From: Coriobacteriia bacterium
Lineage (GTDB): Bacteria > Actinomycetota > Coriobacteriia > Coriobacteriales > UBA8131
Assembly (NCBI GenBank): GCA_009781535.1
Contig: WQXX01000091.1
Location: forward strand, 1-5,165
DNA length: 5,165 nt
Reading direction: 5' to 3'
Below are positions 1 through 4,641 of this stretch, piece after piece. Within the stretch, counting starts at the first letter, position 1; every line of letters starts with the position of its first letter. The notes beneath the pieces are model-generated. The model saw only the letters and a list, made by a program, of their open reading frames with translations, searched no databases and was not told where the DNA came from. The translations under genes and the position numbers were made by a program.

Positions 1-60
1 ACCACACGCAACCATCATGGTGTAAAAAAGTACTAAAAGAATAACTGCTATCTTTTTCAT
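1..60 (-). CDS. Probable lipoprotein, N-terminal fragment (runs off left edge)
   Basis: Reading the minus strand from an ATG at 60-58, all 20 codons to the window edge are open. The peptide begins M-K-K-I-A-V-I-L-L-V-L-F and continues to M-V-A-C-G. This is a classic Sec signal: a two-Lys n-region, a hydrophobic core of about ten residues, and a cysteine at residue 19 preceded by M-V-A, which is an acceptable lipobox. The mature protein would then be lipidated on Cys19 and anchored outside the membrane; its function cannot be told from this piece. A second in-frame ATG lies three codons upstream (69-67), and a TAG lies five codons before that one. Neither start has a clear Shine-Dalgarno. The gene is divergent from the operon starting at 762. 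The call rests on signal-peptide pattern alone. Confidence 0.62.
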   Translation of the reverse strand, partial: MKKIAVILLVLFYTMMVACG

Positions 61-67
61 ATAAAGC

Positions 68-143
68 ATAACGATAACAATCTAATAACGATAGGCCAAA
101 AAACGAAATGGCTAATCTTGATGAACAATCAGTAAACAATCAG
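68..143. repeat. Short direct repeats upstream of the divergent lipoprotein gene
   Basis: ATAACGATA occurs perfectly at 68-76 and 85-93. AACAATCAG occurs perfectly at 124-132 and 135-143, an 11-base period or about one helical turn, and its core AACAATC also occurs at 76-82. On the minus strand the core reads GATTGTT. The copies lie within about 85 bases upstream of the lipoprotein start at 60, where regulator binding sites would be expected. In AT-rich DNA some recurrence is expected by chance, so a regulatory role is inference. Confidence 0.35.
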
Positions 144-193
144 CGAATCATTCAATGGCATTTACGCCTACGATTCATCCCTTGCACGCATAT

Positions 194-202
194 ATCATAC
201 CA
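194..202 (-). promoter_or_regulatory. Possible extended -10 promoter for the leftward lipoprotein gene
   Basis: On the minus strand this segment reads TGGTATGAT, matching the extended -10 pattern TGn followed by a TATAAT-like hexamer (5 of 6). No good -35 hexamer is found at 16-18 bases. Transcription from here would start near 187 and give a leader of roughly 125 bases before the ATG at 60. The call is weak because AT-rich DNA yields such hexamers easily. Confidence 0.28.
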
Positions 203-235
203 CAGTTTTACACCACCCCACTGACCAACAGATAC

Positions 236-248
236 TACCTTTAAGGTA
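236..248. repeat. 13-base perfect palindrome
   Basis: TACCTT and AAGGTA flank a single central T. The arms leave no room for an RNA loop and no T-run follows, so it is more like a protein-binding dyad than a terminator. No flanking gene identifies a regulator. Confidence 0.3.
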
Positions 249-330
249 ATGGAATACTCATAGATAAAGCCATATAATAATGGCACACCTGCGAAAAAGA
301 GGAATGCCACAGATTAAACTGAGCTTAAGT

Positions 331-364
331 GGTGTGACAGGGGGACGGTCCGGTTTGTCACATC
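331..364. repeat. REP-like palindromic element (TGTGACA...TGTCACA type)
   Basis: TGTGACA at 333-339 is perfectly inverted as TGTCACA at 356-362. The stem extends to 331/364 through one G-U pair. Between the arms is a G-run followed by a GGAC-G-GTCC core at 343-351. The arrangement of TGTGACA, a G-run, GGACGGT and an inverted TGTCACA matches a repeat I recall from many bacterial genomes, often dispersed and sometimes near IS200-like/RAYT transposases. Only one full copy is visible, and no transposase lies in the window. With no T-run downstream, it is unlikely to be a conventional terminator. Confidence 0.6.
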
Positions 365-676
365 CCTGCGTGTTTATGATAGATCGAGACAATCGTAGGT
401 AACACGTGTGGCGTGTCAGAGGGAGGTATAACTCGATGCATTCCCGCTAGAGTTCTGGTAGACCGAGAGAGATGATCAGCATAAACACAACTGCGAAAGT
501 GATCGGCCCTGCTTCCCTCTCTGGCCTGCAGATACGGAATACTAGCAATCTGATTGTTCGATGTCATTCCATTCGCGCTTATACAAATGGCGAATCGACA
601 GGACTAACCTTCCACTCTATTAAGATGTAGTGAAAATCAGAAAATTCCTGATAAATCGAGAATCCTTGCCAGAAAA

Positions 677-685
677 TGATATAAT
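677..685 (+). promoter_or_regulatory. Extended -10 promoter for the condensing-enzyme/leuCD operon
   Basis: TGA followed by a consensus TATAAT (680-685) forms a perfect extended -10 element. No convincing -35 hexamer sits at 16-18 bases upstream, which is typical where a TGn extension compensates. Transcription would start near 692, giving a 5' leader of about 70 bases before the ATG at 762. It is the best promoter match seen on the + strand and is correctly placed for the operon. Confidence 0.6.
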
Positions 686-704
686 TAAAGTTTGTGTAAA
701 ACGT

Positions 705-722
705 GTCCGGCTTGCACCAGAC
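705..722 (+). promoter_or_regulatory. Small imperfect hairpin in the operon leader
   Basis: GTCCGG (705-710) pairs with CCAGAC (717-722) across a six-base loop, with one C-A mismatch. It lies about 13 bases downstream of the predicted transcription start and ends just before a mini-ORF ATG at 723. It could be an operator half-site pair or a leader stem, but it is short and may be fortuitous. Confidence 0.2.
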
Positions 723-749
723 ATGAACCACCCTATGAGACGTACCCTC

Positions 750-756
750 AGGAGGT
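750..756 (+). promoter_or_regulatory. Strong Shine-Dalgarno for the condensing enzyme
   Basis: AGGAGGT lies five bases before the ATG at 762, a full-consensus ribosome-binding site that fixes the start. Unusually, the same bases also form the last codons and stop of an 11-codon upstream reading frame (723-758). Confidence 0.85.
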
Positions 757-761
757 AGCCC

Positions 762-1943
762 ATGACAGCCACCACAAAGTGGCTTTTGCCTGTTGAATCC
801 AAACTCGGCAGAGTCTATTTTGACGACACCACTCTCCGCGACGGAGAACAGACTGCGAACGTGGTCTTCTCATCGGAGGAAAAAATCCAAATCGCACGAA
901 CTTTAGATGAGATCGGTATCGACCAGATCGAGGCCGGCATCCCTGCGATGGGCGGCGACGAGAAAGAGCTTATCACCGAGATTGCACATATGGGCTTACG
1001 AGCCTCGGTTCTCGGATGGAATAGGGCCAACGTCAAGGACATCCAGGAATCGCTTGACTGCGGAGTCTCTGCCGTGGCTATCAGCTTGGCAACGAGCGAT
1101 ATCCATATCAATACTAAACTGCGCAGGAGCCGCCCATGGGTGCTTGACACCATCAAGGAGTGCACTGCTTTTGCCAAAGCTGCCGGCGTCTATGTCTCGG
1201 TGAATGCAGAAGACGCCTCACGGACCGACTTTGACTTTCTTGTCGACTTTGCCTTGGCTGCCAAGTCCGAGGGAGCAAACCGTCTGCGCTTCTGCGACAC
1301 CATTGGGGTTTTAGACCCTTTGCGCACCTATGAGGTCATCCGTCGCCTACGCGAGGCAACCGACATGGAAATCGAGATGCACACGCATAACGACTTTGGT
1401 ATGGCGGTCGCTAATGCGCTTGCAGGGTTCCAAGGCGGGGCGACTTGGGCTAATACCACCATTGGCGGCCTCGGAGAGCGTGCCGGCAATGCGGCGTTTG
1501 AGGAGCTTGTCATGGCTCTCAAGATCCTTGAAGGCATGGAGCTTTCCCATATCGATACCAAGCGCTTCATCGAGTTCGTCACCTATGTGACCAAGGCTTC
1601 TTCTCGCGAGGTGCATCCGGCTAAGGCTATCGTCGGTTCGAATATATTTGTTCATGAAAGCGGCATCCATGCCGATGGAATCATAAAAAACCCTGAGACC
1701 TATGAGCTGTTCCCACCTGAGTTGGTCGGTGCAGTCCGTGCTCTGGCGGTTGGCAAACATTCCGGCTCACGCACACTTGAGATGAAGTTCGAGACCTTTG
1801 GCGATCCGATTACGGAGCTTGAGGCTCGTGCATTGCTGCCCTTTGTCCGCTCTCGCGCCATCGAGCTCAAGCGCTCGCTCAGTGATGATGAGCTCATCGC
1901 GCTTAGGCACATGCATATCTGTGACGCTTCGGCGCAGATGTAA
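762..1943 (+). CDS. Homocitrate synthase-like (NifV/Re-citrate synthase type) acyl-CoA condensing enzyme
   Basis: This 393-residue enzyme belongs to the isopropylmalate/homocitrate/Re-citrate synthase family. These enzymes join acetyl-CoA to a 2-oxo acid in the cytosol using a divalent metal. The TIM-barrel signature DTTLRDGEQ is at residues 22-30 (Arg26 and Asp27 catalytic-type). EAGIPAMG at 57-64 is the NifV-style substrate motif. The EDASR motif is at 150-154, and the metal-binding HTHND is at 207-211. GGLGERAGNA follows near 235-244, and HESGIHADG marks the post-barrel domain with its catalytic histidine. The protein ends soon after, so the C-terminal leucine-feedback domain of full-length LeuA (about 500 residues) is absent. 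A strong AGGAGGT supports the start. It heads an operon with leuC and leuD homologues. NifV would supply homocitrate for nitrogenase cofactor, but no nif genes are seen. Re-citrate synthase (as in Clostridium kluyveri) and true isopropylmalate synthase are the main alternatives; the substrate cannot be fixed from sequence alone. Confidence 0.88.
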   Translation: MTATTKWLLPVESKLGRVYFDDTTLRDGEQTANVVFSSEEKIQIARTLDEIGIDQIEAGIPAMGGDEKELITEIAHMGLRASVLGWNRANVKDIQESLDCGVSAVAISLATSDIHINTKLRRSRPWVLDTIKECTAFAKAAGVYVSVNAEDASRTDFDFLVDFALAAKSEGANRLRFCDTIGVLDPLRTYEVIRRLREATDMEIEMHTHNDFGMAVANALAGFQGGATWANTTIGGLGERAGNAAFEELVMALKILEGMELSHIDTKRFIEFVTYVTKASSREVHPAKAIVGSNIFVHESGIHADGIIKNPETYELFPPELVGAVRALAVGKHSGSRTLEMKFETFGDPITELEARALLPFVRSRAIELKRSLSDDELIALRHMHICDASAQM

Positions 1944-1952
1944 GTCAGATAA

Positions 1953-1972
1953 GGCTGGAGTCGGCTGGAGTC
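1953..1972 (+). repeat. Perfect 10-base tandem duplication in the spacer before leuC
   Basis: GGCTGGAGTC is repeated twice head to tail, at 1953-1962 and 1963-1972. It begins ten bases after the stop codon of the condensing enzyme. It looks like a recent slippage or duplication event. The repeat contains GGAG, but it is too far from the leuC start at 2055 to serve as its ribosome-binding site. Confidence 0.7.
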
Positions 1973-2040
1973 AATACCGGAAACTGCTTGGATGGCACAA
2001 CTGAGTCGAGTTTGTGGGAATGATGGCCCAAGATACAATG

Positions 2041-2048
2041 AGAGGGAG
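2041..2048 (+). promoter_or_regulatory. Ribosome-binding site deciding the leuC start
   Basis: AGAGGGAG lies six bases before the ATG at 2055. An in-frame ATG at 1992 has no comparable site and would add 21 residues not typical of the family, so 2055 is preferred. Confidence 0.75.
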
Positions 2049-2054
2049 CTGGAG

Positions 2055-3332
2055 ATGGCAGGCAAGACCATAGCGGAAAAGATCTTCTCCCGCCACGCCG
2101 GTGTTGACGCACATGCCGGCGACATCGTGGTAGCCGACGTCGATTTTGCCATGAGCCAGGATGGCACCTCGGCTCTCACAATTGACGCGATTACCTCGAT
2201 GGGCGCCGATGCGGTGTTTGATCCTGAGAAAGTTGCCATGGTCATGGACCATTCGTGCCCTTCGCCAATCGAGGGAGTGAGCGCCATCCATGCAAAGATC
2301 CGCGCTTTCGGAAAGAAAACAGGCATACACGTCTATGACTGGGGTTGTGGCGTATGCCATCAGCTCATCCCGGAAAGCGGCAGGGTCGTGCCGGGCGATC
2401 TGGTTGTCGGCTGCGACTCGCATACCTGTACCTACGGAGCGCTCAATGTCTTTGCAACCGGCGTTGGTTCCACCGACGGCGCCGCAGCGATGATTTCCGG
2501 CAAATTGTGGTTTAAGGTTCCTGAGACCATCCGCGTTGCGTATAACGGCAAACTGCCGGACGGCGTGTATTCCAAAGACCTCATCTTGTACCTTGCGCGA
2601 CTTATCGGGGTTGATGGTGCGACGTATGCGGCTATCGAGTTTGACGGGTCGGTCATTGAGGATTTGAGCGTTGACGCCCGTATGACCATCTCGAACATGG
2701 CTATCGAGGTTGGAGCAAAAGCGGGCCTCATGAGAGCCGACGAGAAGACGCTTGCGTTTCTTAACGAGCGCGCCGAGCGCAACGGTGTTGCGCTGGCGCG
2801 CGATCCGCAGCCGGTTAAACCGGATGCGGATGCAGTGTATACTCAGACCATCGAGATCGATGTGACAACGCTTGAGCCGCAGATCGCCAAACCCCATGCG
2901 GTGGGTAATGTCTGTGGCATCAGCGAACTCATTGGCACTCCAATCGCCCAAGGCGTCATCGGCACCTGCACAAACGGCCGTCTCGAGGATTTTGCTATTG
3001 CATCTAGCATTTTAGCAGGGCGGAAGATACATCCCGACTGTCGTCTGGTTGTTGCTCCTGCCTCGCGCGACATCTACCTTGACGCCATGGCTGCCGGTTA
3101 CATCCAGACGCTTGTCAAAGCAGGCGCCAGTGTGGTCACGCCAGGATGCGGCCCGTGTGTGGGAACCCATAATGGCGTGCCTTCAAACGGTGAGAACGTC
3201 ATCTCAACCGCAAATCGCAATTTCAAAGGGCGCATGGGCAACAGCAACGCCTTCATCTATCTGGCTTCGCCTGCAACGGTTGCCGCTTCGGTGCTCAACG
3301 CCTGCATCACCGATCCGCGCACGTATCTGTAA
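2055..3332 (+). CDS. leuC: 3-isopropylmalate dehydratase / homoaconitase large subunit (LeuC family, aconitase superfamily)
   Basis: This is the catalytic large subunit of a two-subunit [4Fe-4S] hydro-lyase that isomerises a 2-hydroxy acid to the 3-hydroxy form through an unsaturated intermediate, in the cytosol. The 425-residue length from this start matches the shorter prokaryotic LeuC/homoaconitase type. The start MAGKTIAEKIFSRHAG is the family N-terminus. VGCDSHTCTYGAL lies at about 118-130. The cluster-ligand cysteines are Cys305 in GTCTNGR and Cys365/Cys368 in GCGPCVG. All three are present, so the enzyme should be active. The small subunit starts 17 bases downstream. Subunits of this family act on isopropylmalate, homocitrate or citrate, and annotations by similarity are often wrong between these. 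The 111-base gap before it has no convincing separate promoter, so it is probably transcribed with the upstream condensing enzyme. The symbol names the family, not a proven leucine role. Confidence 0.92.
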   Translation: MAGKTIAEKIFSRHAGVDAHAGDIVVADVDFAMSQDGTSALTIDAITSMGADAVFDPEKVAMVMDHSCPSPIEGVSAIHAKIRAFGKKTGIHVYDWGCGVCHQLIPESGRVVPGDLVVGCDSHTCTYGALNVFATGVGSTDGAAAMISGKLWFKVPETIRVAYNGKLPDGVYSKDLILYLARLIGVDGATYAAIEFDGSVIEDLSVDARMTISNMAIEVGAKAGLMRADEKTLAFLNERAERNGVALARDPQPVKPDADAVYTQTIEIDVTTLEPQIAKPHAVGNVCGISELIGTPIAQGVIGTCTNGRLEDFAIASSILAGRKIHPDCRLVVAPASRDIYLDAMAAGYIQTLVKAGASVVTPGCGPCVGTHNGVPSNGENVISTANRNFKGRMGNSNAFIYLASPATVAASVLNACITDPRTYL

Positions 3333-3349
3333 GACCACTGGGAGCGATC

Positions 3350-3850
3350 ATGACTATCACGGCACAAGCGTTCAAGTTCGGGGATGACATCAACACCGAC
3401 TACATCATCTCCGGGAAATACAAGTTCAAAAGCAACGACATGAAGGAGATGGCGCATCACGCCATGGAGGAACTCGACCCGAACTATTACGAGCGTGTCT
3501 CTGCGCAAGGTGGTTTGCTTGTCGCGGGCAAGAACTTTGGTTGCGGTTCCTCGCGTGAGCAGGCGCCGCTTGTCCTTATCAACTCGAATACTAAAGCGGT
3601 GCTTGCCCAAAGCTTCGCTCGCATCTTCTACCGTAATGCTATCAATACCGGTCTGCCGCTTGTGGAGTGCGACACAACAAGCATCAGCGAGGGCGACGAG
3701 CTTGAAGTCGACCTCGAAGGTGGAGTTGTATGGAATATTACCACCGGCAATCAGATCGCGTTTGCCCCTTTGCCGCCGGTTATGGCAACCTTGCTGGCTG
3801 ACGGCGGGCTGGTAGCTCACTTCAACAAGAATGGCGGCTTCGCACTATGA
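3350..3850 (+). CDS. leuD: 3-isopropylmalate dehydratase / homoaconitase small subunit (LeuD family)
   Basis: This is the swivel-domain subunit that pairs with the upstream large subunit and supplies substrate-recognition residues. Its 166 residues match the short LeuD type. FGDDINTDYIISGKY is at residues 10-24, GKNFGCGSSREQAP at 60-73 (the family GxGSSRE motif), and SFARIFYRNAINTGLP at 88-103. The start is set by GGGAG (3340-3344), five bases before the ATG. The gene is 17 bases after the large subunit and overlaps the next gene by four bases (ATGA at 3847-3850). The recognition loop after Tyr24 reads Lys25-Phe26-Lys27. In the Methanocaldococcus jannaschii pair, as I recall it, homoaconitase has Leu-Arg-Thr here and isopropylmalate isomerase has hydrophobic residues. 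The two lysines would suit an extra carboxylate, so a homocitrate or citrate isomerase is a serious alternative to a leucine enzyme. Confidence 0.92.
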   Translation: MTITAQAFKFGDDINTDYIISGKYKFKSNDMKEMAHHAMEELDPNYYERVSAQGGLLVAGKNFGCGSSREQAPLVLINSNTKAVLAQSFARIFYRNAINTGLPLVECDTTSISEGDELEVDLEGGVVWNITTGNQIAFAPLPPVMATLLADGGLVAHFNKNGGFAL

Positions 3851-4572
3851 GCTCTCTTCCACTAAACACGCCAAAACAAGCTGCTCCAAAGGTTTCATCG
3901 AGAGCAGGCGCAAAATCTTCTGCTGGCGCTAAATCCTCTGCGGCTGCTAATGAGCGCCAGATCGTGTTTGATTCTGCAACAGATCGTTCCGAGCTTGCTC
4001 AGAGAGCTATCTCCGATAAGGCTATCCTGGATGCCCTTGTCGAGAATCTCTCAGGGGAGCAACGCAGGATCCGGCAATTCTCTGCTGCAACATTAAACCT
4101 TGTGTCAACGATGGAGCCCGAGATACTCGTTTGTCATATTTCTGAGATCGTCGATGCGTTGTATCGACCAGAAGCGCAGACGCGTTGGGAATGCCTCGAA
4201 GTCCTTACCAATGTGGTCGTGTTCGATCCAGACTCATGTGACGACGCCATCATTGGAACCGAAGCCTCGCTGTATGATGAGGATTCCGGTTTAGCGCATC
4301 TTGCTGCGGTGCGCTTCCTGTGCGCCTATGGTGCGATAAACACAAAACGGGCGAATATAGTCTGGTCGTTCATCGATGAAGCTATCCAGTGTTATCATGG
4401 TGACCCAGAGTTTCAGGATATGCTTATCGCAGTCACCCAGTTTGCCACAGGAAAGATCGGCGTGGGAGTAAAGCGGTCCTTAGGCGAGCGCATGGAGTTC
4501 GACGCAAAGAATTCCAAGGGTCTTATCGGGCGTCGCGCGAAGGCCATCATCGAGATCTGCAACGAGAAGTGA
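3847..4572 (+). CDS. Uncharacterised protein with predicted HEAT-like helical repeats
   Basis: I do not recognise this 241-residue protein as a named family. Residues 1-36 are a Lys/Ala/Ser-rich, probably disordered tail containing AGAKSS twice in tandem (20-25 and 26-31). From about residue 46 it looks all-helical. Segments such as ILDALVENL (60-68), the R..SAATLNL stretch (76-85), PEILVCHISEIVDAL (91-105) and RWECLEVLTNV (113-123) have the paired amphipathic helices of HEAT/armadillo-like solenoids. The C-terminus is basic (GRRAKAIIEICNEK). No signal peptide, membrane segment or catalytic motif is seen. The ATG overlaps the leuD stop as ATGA with only a weak upstream site, implying translational coupling. 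The next gene is smc, 69 bases downstream. A scaffold or interaction role is inferred from the fold only; a link to the enzymes or to SMC is open. Confidence 0.8.
   Translation: MSSLPLNTPKQAAPKVSSRAGAKSSAGAKSSAAANERQIVFDSATDRSELAQRAISDKAILDALVENLSGEQRRIRQFSAATLNLVSTMEPEILVCHISEIVDALYRPEAQTRWECLEVLTNVVVFDPDSCDDAIIGTEASLYDEDSGLAHLAAVRFLCAYGAINTKRANIVWSFIDEAIQCYHGDPEFQDMLIAVTQFATGKIGVGVKRSLGERMEFDAKNSKGLIGRRAKAIIEICNEK
3904..3939 (+). repeat. 18-base imperfect tandem repeat coding AGAKSS twice
   Basis: Two consecutive 18-base units (3904-3921 and 3922-3939) match at 15 of 18 positions. All three differences are third-codon changes, so each unit encodes Ala-Gly-Ala-Lys-Ser-Ser. This suggests an in-frame duplication in the disordered tail that has since drifted only synonymously. 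Confidence 0.7.
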
Positions 4573-4611
4573 GGCCATTTTAAGCAACGTGGTAGCATTT
4601 CCTTAAAGACG

Positions 4612-4621
4612 TTCGTACGAA
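4612..4621. promoter_or_regulatory. Perfect 10-base palindrome upstream of smc
   Basis: TTCGTACGAA lies in the 69-base gap between the HEAT-like gene and smc, 20 bases before the GTG. It has no loop and is followed by a short A-run, so it is not a terminator on the + strand. It could be a regulator dyad, but no regulator is identified. It does not fit the usual actinobacterial LexA box, where GAAC precedes GTTC. Confidence 0.28.
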
Positions 4622-4630
4622 AAAGAGCTG

Positions 4631-4637
4631 AAGGGGG
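4631..4637 (+). promoter_or_regulatory. Ribosome-binding site deciding the GTG start of smc
   Basis: AAGGGGG lies four bases before the GTG at 4642. Together with the exact family N-terminus that follows, it supports a GTG rather than a later ATG start. Confidence 0.65.
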
Positions 4638-4641
4638 TCCC

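Larger units (their letters stand above)
61..761. other. Long intergenic region without a supportable gene
   Basis: About 700 bases separate the leftward lipoprotein start from the rightward operon. Positions 61-330 are AT-rich and hold only very short open frames. Positions 365-640 are more GC-balanced. One minus-strand open frame (567-358, 69 codons) is present there, but it has no ribosome-binding site, no recognisable motif, and ends inside the REP-like palindrome, so it is not called a gene. No tRNA, rRNA, T-box motif or clear intrinsic terminator was recognised. The region does contain short direct repeats (68-143), a 13-base palindrome (236-248), the REP-like element (331-364) and the operon promoter (677-685). 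The length and uneven composition fit a decayed or mobile-element-derived spacer. Confidence 0.6.

Noticed and set aside
156..245. Short + strand frame of 29 codons
   Set aside because: There is no Shine-Dalgarno, the composition is unremarkable for AT-rich intergenic DNA, and no motif is seen.
273..278. TATAAT hexamer on the + strand
   Set aside because: There is no -35, no TG extension and no gene downstream on that strand for almost 500 bases. The AT-rich context makes chance likely.
358..567. 69-codon minus-strand open frame in the left intergenic region
   Set aside because: It has no ribosome-binding site and no recognisable motif or family pattern, and its stop falls within the REP-like palindrome. 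A chance open frame is the simpler explanation.
620..802. 60-codon minus-strand open frame overlapping the operon promoter and the start of the condensing enzyme
   Set aside because: It lies opposite a strong promoter, a consensus Shine-Dalgarno and a well-supported gene, and it has no features of its own.
2011..2039. TTTGTG...TACAAT as a separate leuC promoter
   Set aside because: The -35 matches poorly, and transcription would start at or inside the ribosome-binding site, so an internal promoter here is not supported.
1992..2054. Upstream in-frame ATG extending leuC by 21 codons
   Set aside because: It has no ribosome-binding site, and the family N-terminus begins at the ATG at 2055, which has a good one.
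1971..2951. Long minus-strand open frame (326 codons) opposite leuC
   Set aside because: It lies antisense to a gene with full family motifs and shows no domain pattern. Long antisense frames are common opposite biased coding sequence.
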